From positions 2,852,001 to 2,916,000 of the forward strand of contig NZ_CP109994.1 of the NCBI RefSeq assembly GCF_025947065.1: a stretch of DNA of 64,000 nt, read 5' to 3'. A program made the position numbers and the translations under genes. The notes under the pieces are model-generated. The model was given only the letters and a program-made list of their open reading frames with translations, did no database searches and was not told where the DNA came from. Each line of letters starts with the position of its first letter. Within the stretch, counting starts at the first letter, position 1. Below are positions 7,850 to 15,666 of the stretch, piece after piece. This DNA comes from Flavobacterium sp. N1736. Its GTDB lineage: Bacteria; Bacteroidota; Bacteroidia; Flavobacteriales; Flavobacteriaceae.

Positions 7850-8287
7850 ATGAAAACGAAATTAAAATTGACAACGTTCCTACTTGCAGGATTAGCATTT
7901 TCTGCAAATGCTCAAAAAACAACTATAACAAAAGCGGCTTTACCAGCAAGTGCACAGACTTTTTTAAAGACTCATTTTGCAGGACAAGAACCGTCTTATA
8001 TTATTAAGGATAAAGAAACTTTCTCTACAGATTACAAAGTTCAATTTGCAAACAATATTGAAATAGAATTTGACGCAAAAGGAAATTGGGAAGAAGTAGA
8101 CGGAAACCACACTTCGATTCCTGCCGCAATAGTTCCTAAAACAATTGCCTCTTATGTAAAAGCAAATTTTGCGAATACAACAGTAACCAAAATCAGTAAG
8201 GACTACAATGGTTATGAAGTAGATATAAGCAACGGCTTAGAATTGGAATTTAATTCTAAAGGCAGCTTTTTAAGAATCGACAACTAA
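7850..8287 (+). CDS. Secreted PepSY-like (DUF2874-type) protein, one domain
   Basis: A 145-residue protein with a signal peptide (MKTKLKLTTFLLAGLAFSANAQ, cleavage after about residue 21) followed by one PepSY-like domain. Typical features are LPASAQTFLKTHF, the paired strands EIEFDAKGNWEEVDG and LELEFNSKGSFLRID. The family (beta-lactamase-inhibitor-like/PepSY-like, PF11396) is periplasmic and of unknown exact role. The start at 7850 gives a proper signal peptide, and an upstream in-frame ATG at 7823 does not. It is the first of three paralogues directly behind a two-component operon. Confidence 0.85.
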   Translation: MKTKLKLTTFLLAGLAFSANAQKTTITKAALPASAQTFLKTHFAGQEPSYIIKDKETFSTDYKVQFANNIEIEFDAKGNWEEVDGNHTSIPAAIVPKTIASYVKANFANTTVTKISKDYNGYEVDISNGLELEFNSKGSFLRIDN

Positions 8288-8320
8288 CAATCATTTATTT
8301 TACATTACAATATATATATC

Positions 8321-8782
8321 ATGAAAAAATTAATTTTATCAGGTTTTATCGCTTTATCACTTTTATTTACCACAACATCTTGCGACAGTAAAGATGACGA
8401 TCACGAATCTGTAATTTCTGCTGCCGACTTACCTGTTGCTGCCACCACATTTGTAACGACCTATTTCCCTAATGCAACTTATGCGCTCATACAAAAGAAA
8501 AACAAGCTTGATAACGACGGTTCTCTTTATGATGTAAGACTTACCAATAATTTCGAAATTGATTTTGATGCAAACGGAAATTGGGTTGATATCGACGGAA
8601 ATCATCAGGCGATTCCTGTTGAATTGGTTCCTGAAAAAATCCAGGCTTATGTAACAACAAATTATGCCAATCAATTTGTTACCTCAATTGACAAAGAACC
8701 AACTTATATTGAAGTGGAGCTTTCTAACAATATGGAATTAATATTTGATCTGCAGGGAAATTTTAGCAGAATTGATAATTAA
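8321..8782 (+). CDS. PepSY-like lipoprotein, one domain
   Basis: A 153-residue protein. The N-terminus ends in a lipobox (TTTSC, Cys about residue 21) followed by acidic DSKDDD, indicating a lipoprotein. One PepSY-like domain follows (LPVAATTFVTTYFPNA, NFEIDFDANGNWVDIDG, ELIFDLQGNFSRID). It is closely similar to the third paralogue, and lies 33 bp after the first. It is presumably co-transcribed with it and ends at a strong terminator. The function is unknown. Confidence 0.85.
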   Translation: MKKLILSGFIALSLLFTTTSCDSKDDDHESVISAADLPVAATTFVTTYFPNATYALIQKKNKLDNDGSLYDVRLTNNFEIDFDANGNWVDIDGNHQAIPVELVPEKIQAYVTTNYANQFVTSIDKEPTYIEVELSNNMELIFDLQGNFSRIDN

Positions 8783-8803
8783 AGGTATTATAATCTCGCA
8801 AAA

Positions 8804-8833
8804 GGCTCCGATAGAAATATCGGAGTTTTTTTT
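8804..8833 (+). terminator. Terminator after the second PepSY-like gene
   Basis: CTCCGATA (8806-8813) pairs with TATCGGAG (8818-8825), followed by eight T. Confidence 0.88.
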
Positions 8834-8963
8834 ATCCTTATCTGAAAAATTATTTTTATTTATTTTCAAATAAGTAAGATTATTCCCAATTCTTTCCAGT
8901 TTCCAGCTGTAATATTGCACTATAAATAATCAGAAAAAATATTAAATTTTAAATTAAACAATC

Positions 8964-9827
8964 ATGAAAAAAACATTTTTAACAGGTTTCATCGCTTTAT
9001 CTCTTTTAGTTTCTACAACATCTTGCGATAGTAATGATGACAATGGTAATAACGAAAAAACGACAATTCAGTCAACGGAACTTCCTACTACAGCAAAAAC
9101 ATTTACCGAAACATATTTTCCAAGTGCAGTATACAAATCAGTTTTAAAATCAAAAACTCCAAGTGCAAACGGATCTGTATATGATATTTCGCTGGCAAAT
9201 GGCTTTGAAATTGATTTTGATGCTAACGGAAACTGGACAGAAATTGACGGAGGAAATCAGGCAATTCCAACTGCTTTAATTCCGGCAAAAATAAACGCTT
9301 ATGTTGCAGCAAATTATCCGGAACTATTTATTGTTCAAATCGAAAATGAAAAAACAAAATATGACGTAGAACTTTCTAATGATCTTGATTTAGTTTTTAC
9401 TATGGATGGTGATTTTGTACGCATTGACCATGACGGAGATAATCATAACGAAGTTGTAGTTAACCCAACAACATTACCGGCAGCGGCTAAAACATTTATT
9501 AGCACACATTTTCCTGATGCAATAATACGATTAGTAGAAAAACAAAATACTGCCGGTACAAACGGTTCGATTTATGATGTTTCTCTTTCAAATGGTTTCG
9601 AAATTGATTTTGATGTTAACGGAAACTGGACAGAAATTGACGGAAACAGACTAGCGATTCCAACTGCTTTAATACCTGCAAAAATCAGTTTATACGTAAC
9701 TGCGAATTATCCTAATTTGTTTGTAACAGCAATCGATAAAGAGAAAACTTATATTGATGTAGAACTTTCTAATGATGTAGATCTAGTTTTTGATCTTCAG
9801 GAAAATTTTCTTAGAACCAATAATTAA
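8964..9827 (+). CDS. PepSY-like lipoprotein with two tandem domains
   Basis: A 287-residue lipoprotein (lipobox TTSC then DSNDD). It holds two copies of the PepSY-like domain, about residues 30-157 and 165-287, which are very alike (both contain NGFEIDFD.NGNWTEIDG and IPTALIPAKI). This points to an internal duplication. Its N-terminus closely matches that of the 8321 gene. It sits after a terminator, so it probably has its own promoter in 8834-8963, where no perfect TAnnTTTG is visible. It is the last member of the array next to the two-component system. Confidence 0.86.
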   Translation: MKKTFLTGFIALSLLVSTTSCDSNDDNGNNEKTTIQSTELPTTAKTFTETYFPSAVYKSVLKSKTPSANGSVYDISLANGFEIDFDANGNWTEIDGGNQAIPTALIPAKINAYVAANYPELFIVQIENEKTKYDVELSNDLDLVFTMDGDFVRIDHDGDNHNEVVVNPTTLPAAAKTFISTHFPDAIIRLVEKQNTAGTNGSIYDVSLSNGFEIDFDVNGNWTEIDGNRLAIPTALIPAKISLYVTANYPNLFVTAIDKEKTYIDVELSNDVDLVFDLQENFLRTNN

Positions 9828-9836
9828 TAATAAACA

Positions 9837-9870
9837 AAACCCGACAGATTTTAAAAATCTGTCGGGTTTA
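9837..9870 (+). terminator. Terminator / CCCGACAG stem-loop
   Basis: AAACCCGACAGATTTT and its reverse complement form a near-perfect 16-bp stem. It is related to the stem-loop at 5677-5707, so a dispersed repeat seems to serve as terminator here. Confidence 0.8.
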
Positions 9871-9913
9871 CTAAATTATATGATTATCTAATTTGACTAA
9901 TTACCTAATTAAA

Positions 9914-11089
9914 TTAATCGTTTCTCCATTTTTTTGTTTCCTCAAAAATGTGTTCTAAAATTGCTGCTTCTGTTTCGTCGAAATCTATATTTCGTCGTCC
10001 CATTACTAATTTTGCAGTTTCAAAAGCTTTTTTGGTTACATACGTTGTAAAACCTGCTGCGCCGCCCCATGAAAAACTTGGGACAAAATTGCGGGGAAAT
10101 CCGCTCCCAAAAATATTGGCGCTTACTCCAACCACAGTTCCCGTATTAAACATCGTATTGATGCCGCATTTACTGTGATCTCCCATCATTAAACCACAAA
10201 ACTGGAGTCCGGTTTTTGCAAAACCTTCCGTTTCGTAACTCCATAATTTTACTTCTTCGTAGTTGTTTTTCAGGTTAGAATTGTTGCTGTCAGCTCCAAT
10301 ATTACACCATTCTCCAAGAACAGAATCACCTAAAAATCCGTCGTGTCCTTTGTTTGAATTCGCAAACAGAACCGAGTTTTTAACCTCTCCTCCTATTCTT
10401 GATCCGGGACCAACAGTTGTTGCGCCGTAAACTTTAGCGTTTAGTTTTACCTGAGCATTTTCGCATAAAGCAAAAGGACCGCGAATTACCGTTCCTTCCA
10501 TAATTTCGGTATTCTTACCTATATATATAGGTCCGTTTGAGGCGTTTAAGGTTACGAATTCTAATTTTGCACCTTCCTCTATAAATATATTTTCGGGTGC
10601 AATTGTATTAACGCTTTTAGGGATTGGCTGTGATTTTCGATCCTCTGTTAAGTATTCAAAATCGGCACGAATTGCAGCGTCGTTTTTAGAAAAAATATCC
10701 CAGGTATGTTCAACTGTTAAACAATCGTCATTATATTGAATGATTTCATAGGAATCAAAATCAACTTCTTCCTGATTTTCATTTGTAAAAAAAGCAATTA
10801 CATCGTCGCCTTTAAATATGGCCTGATTGGTTGTTAAATTAGAAACCAGTTCTGCAAGCGTATCATTTGGCAAATAAGCTGCATTGATCATTACATTTTC
10901 TTCTAATTCTACCATCGGAAATTTCTCTGACAAATAATCTTCGGTTATAGTAGTTATGGTCGAGCCTAAACGCATTTCCCATTTTTGACGAATAGTCATG
11001 ATTCCGATTAAAATATCAGCCACAGGCCTTGTAAAAGTAAAGGGCAATAGAGCATTCCGGACGGGACCGTCAAAAAGAATGTAGTTCAT
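9914..11089 (-). CDS. GlmU-like putative sugar nucleotidyltransferase
   Basis: A 391-residue cytoplasmic protein of the GlmU-like NTP_transf_4 family common in Bacteroidota. It starts MNYILFDGPVRNALLPFTFTRP, typical of that family. The second half (about 160-370) shows left-handed beta-helix hexapeptide character (ANIFGSGFPRN, GPGSRIGGEVKNS) with a probable acyl/acetyltransferase-type fold. The family is thought to act in nucleotide-sugar formation. The exact substrate is not readable. A TAACTTTG element lies upstream at 11133-11140. Confidence 0.8.
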   Translation of the reverse strand: MNYILFDGPVRNALLPFTFTRPVADILIGIMTIRQKWEMRLGSTITTITEDYLSEKFPMVELEENVMINAAYLPNDTLAELVSNLTTNQAIFKGDDVIAFFTNENQEEVDFDSYEIIQYNDDCLTVEHTWDIFSKNDAAIRADFEYLTEDRKSQPIPKSVNTIAPENIFIEEGAKLEFVTLNASNGPIYIGKNTEIMEGTVIRGPFALCENAQVKLNAKVYGATTVGPGSRIGGEVKNSVLFANSNKGHDGFLGDSVLGEWCNIGADSNNSNLKNNYEEVKLWSYETEGFAKTGLQFCGLMMGDHSKCGINTMFNTGTVVGVSANIFGSGFPRNFVPSFSWGGAAGFTTYVTKKAFETAKLVMGRRNIDFDETEAAILEHIFEETKKWRND

Positions 11090-11132
11090 AAAATTGATTT
11101 AATATTGTTAAAATTGATTTGGTTACCGGATT

Positions 11133-11140
11133 CAAAGTTA
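11133..11140 (-). promoter_or_regulatory. Promoter -7 element of the GlmU-like gene
   Basis: Minus-strand TAACTTTG, 43 bp before the ATG at 11089. The rest of the 11090-11411 gap holds no gene, only degenerate repeat-like AT-rich text (for example ATCTGTGGCAAA and TTCGTGGCAA phrases). Confidence 0.5.
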
Positions 11141-11411
11141 CAAATATTTATGCGTTTCATTAAAAACGTATCTATTCAAAATAGAGAAATACATTTTTTT
11201 TTAGCGATTAATTCAATATGGAATTTATGGCTTTACCTAAAAGTAAACTTTAGTTTATTTCTAAAGTTGTTTTTTTGTCACAGAATTAAAGGATTAAAAA
11301 TGATTTTATAATCTGTGCGGATCTTTTAATCTGTGGCAAATATTTTAACAGCAAAAGATTAATGTAATTCGTGGCAACCTTTTTTATCAATAATTGGTTG
11401 ATTAACTCCAT

Positions 11412-11440
11412 AAAAAAAGCCTTCCGATTGGAAGGCTTTT
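11412..11440 (-). terminator. Terminator after rpmE2
   Basis: AAAAGCCTTCC and GGAAGGCTTTT form the stem, with an A tract that reads as T tract on the minus strand. Confidence 0.88.
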
Positions 11441-11459
11441 GTATAAATAAAAACAGTTA

Positions 11460-11714
11460 TTAGTTTTTAACGTGTTTTGCATATTTAGTTTTGAATTTAT
11501 CAATACGTCCTGCAGTATCGATAAGTTTAGATTTACCAGTATAAAAAGGGTGAGATGTTCTGGAAATCTCCATTTTTACAACTGGATACTCAACTCCGTC
11601 AACTTCAATTGTTTCTTTTGTATCTGCAGTAGATTTAGTAATAAAAACTTCGTCGTTAGACATGTCTTTAAATGCAACTAATCTGTAATTTTCTGGGTGA
11701 ATTCCTTTTTTCAT
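11460..11714 (-). CDS. rpmE2: 50S ribosomal protein L31 type B
   Basis: An 84-residue ribosomal protein. It starts [14 protein letters not shown] and contains the family pattern [25 protein letters not shown]. It lacks the CxxC zinc motif, which makes it the zinc-independent type B form (RpmE2/YkgM). It is monocistronic, with a promoter about 116 bp upstream and a strong terminator. The 110-nt leader is unusually long for a gene of this size and contains a 13-codon upstream frame. Confidence 0.96.
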   Translation of the reverse strand: MKKGIHPENYRLVAFKDMSNDEVFITKSTADTKETIEVDGVEYPVVKMEISRTSHPFYTGKSKLIDTAGRIDKFKTKYAKHVKN

Positions 11715-11723
11715 CTTTTCTTT

Positions 11724-11765
11724 TTATTTATTGTTTAAAGTATTTTTATTTTGAAGCTTTTTCAT
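11724..11765 (-). other. Possible 13-codon upstream open frame in the rpmE2 leader
   Basis: MKKLQNKNTLNNK followed by TAA, ending 9 bp before the rpmE2 ATG. It lies inside the predicted leader. It may be chance or a leader peptide. Confidence 0.25.
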
Positions 11766-11830
11766 GGTTAGAAAAAGGTGTAAACAAATAATACTCTTTT
11801 TGTTTAAAATTTTAATTATTTTTGAGTGTG

Positions 11831-11859
11831 CAAATTTACAATTCTTTTTTAATAAACAA
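11831..11859 (-). promoter_or_regulatory. Promoter of rpmE2
   Basis: Minus-strand TTG (11857-11859), 18 bp, TAAATTTG (11831-11838). Predicts a leader of about 110 nt. Confidence 0.7.
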
Positions 11860-11927
11860 ACATTTAGCACACTTTTTTTAGCAAAATTCAAAAAGCTTTT
11901 TTTCCACACGATTATATTCGGAATTAC

Positions 11928-11935
11928 TATATTTG
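11928..11935 (+). promoter_or_regulatory. Promoter -7 element of the DUF4199 gene
   Basis: TATATTTG, 27 bp before the ATG at 11963. An alternative start at 11933 lies inside this element and is therefore rejected. Confidence 0.6.
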
Positions 11936-11962
11936 TGGATTAATTTTAAAACATATAGAAAT

Positions 11963-12496
11963 ATGATTAATGAAGTTATAAAAAAGAATGGTATTACTTT
12001 TGGCGTAATGATTGGAATTGCATCTGCTTTAGTAACTAGTACTATATATGCGGTTGATTTAAATCTGTTCACAGCATGGTGGATGGGATTAATAGGTATT
12101 GCTATCAGCTTAACTATTAGTATCATTTTGCTTACTAAGACAAAAAAAGATTTAAATGGTGTTTTTCCGTTTAAAGAAGCTTTTACAACTTATTTTATCG
12201 CGGCAGTAATTGGAATTTTGATTTCGACCTTTTTTAACATCCTTCTATTTAATGTTATCGATCCGGGTGCAAAAGATACTTTGAGCGAATTAATGATTAA
12301 ATACACTGTTGGAATGTTGCAAAAATTTGGAACTCCGGCATCGGTTATTAATGAAACAATTGCTAAAATGAAACTAACCAATCCATATTCAACTATAGAA
12401 CTATTAAAAGGATCTGTTTTTGCAATTGTAATCAGTGCAATTTTCGGTTTAATTTTCGCAGCATTTTTTAAAAGCAAAACTACTACACAAGAATAA
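11963..12496 (+). CDS. DUF4199-type membrane protein
   Basis: A 177-residue integral membrane protein with four hydrophobic helices (about 10-30, 38-58, 70-92, 145-170), matching the DUF4199 family of Bacteroidota. The family's function is unknown. The start ATG at 11963 follows the promoter. The glycosyltransferase gene begins 8 bp after its stop, so the two are an operon, as commonly seen for this pair. That context suggests a role at the membrane in lipid-linked sugar metabolism, which is inference. Confidence 0.78.
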   Translation: MINEVIKKNGITFGVMIGIASALVTSTIYAVDLNLFTAWWMGLIGIAISLTISIILLTKTKKDLNGVFPFKEAFTTYFIAAVIGILISTFFNILLFNVIDPGAKDTLSELMIKYTVGMLQKFGTPASVINETIAKMKLTNPYSTIELLKGSVFAIVISAIFGLIFAAFFKSKTTTQE

Positions 12497-12504
12497 AAAA
12501 ATAA

Positions 12505-13452
12505 ATGAATTTATCTATACTTATACCGCTTCTAAACGAGGAGGAATCACTGAAAGAACTCTATTCGTGGATTATTAAAGTGATGCAATCTAACAATTAC
12601 TCTTATGAAATCATTTTTGTAGATGATGGAAGTACAGATAATTCCTGGGAAATCATTGAAGGTTTCTCGAACGAAAATTCAAATGTAAAAGGAATTCGTT
12701 TCATGAAGAATTTTGGAAAATCGCAAGCTTTGCATGCTGGTTTTGCCAAAGCAAATGGTGATGTCATTATTACTATGGATGCCGATTTGCAAGACAGTCC
12801 GGATGAAATTCCGGGATTGTATGAAATGATTACCCAAGAAAAATTTGACTTGGTTTCAGGCTGGAAAAAGAAACGTTACGACTCTGTTGTGGCAAAAAAC
12901 CTTCCTTCGAAATTATTTAATTGGGCTGCCAGAAAAACTTCAGGCGTTGAATTGAATGATTTTAACTGTGGATTAAAAGCGTACAAAAACACGGTTGTAA
13001 AAAATATTGAAGTTTCGGGCGAAATGCACCGTTACATTCCGGTTTTGGCAAAAAATGCCGGTTTTAATAAAATTGGAGAAAAAGTGGTAATTCACCAGGC
13101 CAGAAAATATGGGGAAACCAAATTTGGAATGGATCGTTTTATTAATGGTTTTCTTGATTTGATTACGATCTGGTTTTTGTCACGATTTGGAAAAAGACCA
13201 ATGCACTTATTTGGTTTATTAGGTTCGATTATGTTTATGATCGGATTTTTACTAGCTTTATATTTAGGAATCGATAAATTGTTTATTCACAAAACAAGCC
13301 GATTAATTACAGAAAGACCGCATTTCTATTTATCAATAACATCGATGATAATAGGAACGCAATTGTTTTTAGCCGGGTTTTTAGGAGAAATTATTTTGAG
13401 AACCAAAAGTAATGAAGCACGTTACAAAGTAGCCCGCGAAGTTAATTTTTAA
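12505..13452 (+). CDS. Family 2 glycosyltransferase (DPM1/GtrB-like, membrane)
   Basis: A 315-residue GT-A glycosyltransferase. Residues 1-215 carry the nucleotide-binding DDGSTD, the metal-binding DADLQD and the conserved QARKYGETKFG loop. Two membrane helices follow at about 232-255 and 272-297. This is the architecture of polyprenyl-phosphate glycosyltransferases that load a sugar onto undecaprenyl phosphate at the inner membrane. The sugar is unknown. It is in an operon with the upstream DUF4199 gene. Confidence 0.9.
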   Translation: MNLSILIPLLNEEESLKELYSWIIKVMQSNNYSYEIIFVDDGSTDNSWEIIEGFSNENSNVKGIRFMKNFGKSQALHAGFAKANGDVIITMDADLQDSPDEIPGLYEMITQEKFDLVSGWKKKRYDSVVAKNLPSKLFNWAARKTSGVELNDFNCGLKAYKNTVVKNIEVSGEMHRYIPVLAKNAGFNKIGEKVVIHQARKYGETKFGMDRFINGFLDLITIWFLSRFGKRPMHLFGLLGSIMFMIGFLLALYLGIDKLFIHKTSRLITERPHFYLSITSMIIGTQLFLAGFLGEIILRTKSNEARYKVAREVNF

Positions 13453-13607
13453 CGTTTAACACAAATCTTGATATTCCTGAATCTTTTAGGAACATCTTTC
13501 TTTGTTATCACAAAAAGAATAAAAGATAAAGTTTTCTGATTATCAGGAAGCAGGATTATTCCTTAAAAAATCTTATCTTTAATTAAAACATTAAAAAAAA
13601 CATTTAC

Positions 13608-15335
13608 ATGAATATAGCACCTAATATTTTAAATGCTGTAAACGAATGGCTTACGCCTACATTTGACGCTGAAACACAGGCTGCCGTTAAGGAATTAATG
13701 ACCACATCACCAAAAGAACTAGAGGAAAGTTTCTATAAAAACCTTGAATTTGGAACGGGCGGAATGCGCGGTGTGATGGGAATTGGAAACAACAGAATCA
13801 ACAAATATACACTTGGAAAAAATACGCAGGGTCTTTCAGATTATTTGCATGAAGTTTTCCCAAATCAACCTTTAAAAGTGGTTATTGCTTATGATTGTCG
13901 TCATAACAGTAATACATTGGCAAAGGTTGTGGCTGATGTTTTCTCTGCAAATGGAATTCAGGTTTATTTGTTTTCAGATTTACGACCAACTCCGGAATTG
14001 TCTTTTGCGCTTAAATATTTAGGCTGTCAATGCGGAATTGTGCTTACGGCTTCGCACAATCCACCTGAATATAACGGTTATAAAGTGTATTGGCAAGATG
14101 GAGGGCAAATTGTTCCGCCGGAAGATGCAGCAATTATTAATGTAATCGAAAATTTAGATTACGATAAAATTAAATTTAACGCCAACGAAAGCCTGATTCA
14201 ATATATTGATACTGAAATTGATAAAGCTTTTATTAAATCATCTATAGAAAACGCAAGTTTTAATACACCGGCTGAGGCAAAAGATAATCTTCATATTGTT
14301 TTTACTTCTTTGCACGGAACTTCTATAAAATCGATTCCCGATACTTTATCTCAGGCTGGTTACAAAAATGTCCATATTGTTCCTGAACAAGCAGTTCCGG
14401 ACGGAGATTTTCCAACGGTTAAATCTCCAAATCCCGAAGAACCTGAGGCATTAACTATGGCTTTGGCTTTGGCCGATAAAACAAATTCTGATATTGTTGT
14501 TGGTACAGATCCTGATTGTGATCGTTTAGGCGTTGCGGTTAGAAACAATGACGGTAAAATGATTTTGCTTAACGGAAATCAAACCATGATTTTGATGACT
14601 TCTTTCTTATTGAAACAATGGAAAAAAGCCGGAAAAATTAACGGAAAACAATTCGTTGGTTCGACAATTGTTTCTACTCCAATGATGATGGAACTGGCAA
14701 CAAGTTATGGCGTAGAATGCAAAGTTGGTTTGACCGGTTTTAAATGGATTGCCAAAATGATTAAAGATTTTCCGGAGCTTCAATTTATTGGCGGCGGAGA
14801 AGAAAGTTTTGGTTTTATGGTTGGTGATGCCGTTCGTGATAAAGATGCGGTTGCCGCTACCTTATTAATATGTGAAGTTGCTGCACAGGCAAAAGCTGCC
14901 GGAAGTACAGTTTACAAAGAACTTTTACAGCTTTATGTTGAAAATGGTTTCTATAAAGAATTTTTGGTTTCGTTAACCAAAAAAGGAATGGAAGGTTTAC
15001 AGGAAATTAATCAGATGATGATTGATTTACGTGAAAATCCTTTAAAAGAAATCAACGGACAACGTGTGATTATGGTCGAAGATTATCAATCGTCAATTGC
15101 TTTGAATTTATTGACGGGCGAAGAATCTACTATGGATATTCCTAAATCGAATGTATTGATTTATTATACAGAAGACGGTTCTAAAATTTGTGCAAGACCA
15201 AGCGGAACTGAACCAAAAATTAAATTTTACATCAGCGTTAATGCTGAATTAGAATCGGTTCAGGATTTTGATGCTGCAGAAAGTTTCTTAGACGAAAAAA
15301 TACAAAATATCATTGCAGGAATGCAATTGAAGTAA
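13608..15335 (+). CDS. Phosphoglucomutase/phosphomannomutase family enzyme
   Basis: A 575-residue alpha-D-phosphohexomutase that interconverts hexose 1- and 6-phosphates via a phosphoserine. The active-site serine lies in [16 protein letters not shown] (about residue 148), the Mg2+ loop is DPDCDRLG, the sugar loop is GGEESFG and the phosphate-binding loop is [12 protein letters not shown], so all four are intact. Length and N-terminus ([13 protein letters not shown]) fit the long form typical of Bacteroidota and Firmicutes (PgcA-like). It is monocistronic, ending at a terminator. Confidence 0.95.
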   Translation: MNIAPNILNAVNEWLTPTFDAETQAAVKELMTTSPKELEESFYKNLEFGTGGMRGVMGIGNNRINKYTLGKNTQGLSDYLHEVFPNQPLKVVIAYDCRHNSNTLAKVVADVFSANGIQVYLFSDLRPTPELSFALKYLGCQCGIVLTASHNPPEYNGYKVYWQDGGQIVPPEDAAIINVIENLDYDKIKFNANESLIQYIDTEIDKAFIKSSIENASFNTPAEAKDNLHIVFTSLHGTSIKSIPDTLSQAGYKNVHIVPEQAVPDGDFPTVKSPNPEEPEALTMALALADKTNSDIVVGTDPDCDRLGVAVRNNDGKMILLNGNQTMILMTSFLLKQWKKAGKINGKQFVGSTIVSTPMMMELATSYGVECKVGLTGFKWIAKMIKDFPELQFIGGGEESFGFMVGDAVRDKDAVAATLLICEVAAQAKAAGSTVYKELLQLYVENGFYKEFLVSLTKKGMEGLQEINQMMIDLRENPLKEINGQRVIMVEDYQSSIALNLLTGEESTMDIPKSNVLIYYTEDGSKICARPSGTEPKIKFYISVNAELESVQDFDAAESFLDEKIQNIIAGMQLK

Positions 15336-15416
15336 ATAAAATGAGTGACAAGCTCTTTTTAATACTATTTCAATTCTGCGCACATTCTCTGCACAATTTG
15401 AATTAATACAATACTT

Positions 15417-15460
15417 AAACTCTGATTTATATTAAACCAATATAAATTAGAGTTTTTTTA
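15417..15460 (+). terminator. Terminator after the phosphohexomutase gene
   Basis: AAACTCTGATTTATATT and AATATAAATTAGAGTTT form a 17-bp stem with one mismatch and a 4-nt loop, then a T tract. The rest of 15336-15666 contains no clear gene. A TAATTTTG promoter-like element is at 15502-15509. Confidence 0.85.
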
Positions 15461-15501
15461 TAAAAAAAACAAAAAACAGGGAGAAAATAAACCAATTGGA
15501 T

Positions 15502-15509
15502 TAATTTTG
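15502..15509 (+). promoter_or_regulatory. Possible promoter -7 element for the ABC exporter
   Basis: TAATTTTG fits TAnnTTTG and would give a leader of about 150 nt to the ATG at 15667. No good -33. Confidence 0.35.
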
Positions 15510-15666
15510 TGCAGTCAAAATCTCCAGAACAAATTAATTGTTTGATACCGGATAATGACAAATAATGTAAAGTATCAGCATATTTAACCCAATTACCAGA
15601 AAAAAAATATTGCTGGAAAAACTTGAAAAAGCAATTACAATAGCAGAAAATAATATCTATAAATAA

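Noticed and set aside
12190..12477. Minus-strand frame inside the DUF4199 gene
   Set aside because: It is the complement of a membrane protein frame and has no independent support.
15600..15666. A short frame (LLEKLEKAITIAENNIYK) immediately before the MsbA-like gene
   Set aside because: It has no ATG start in frame, only TTG, and lies in a probable leader; no conservation evidence.
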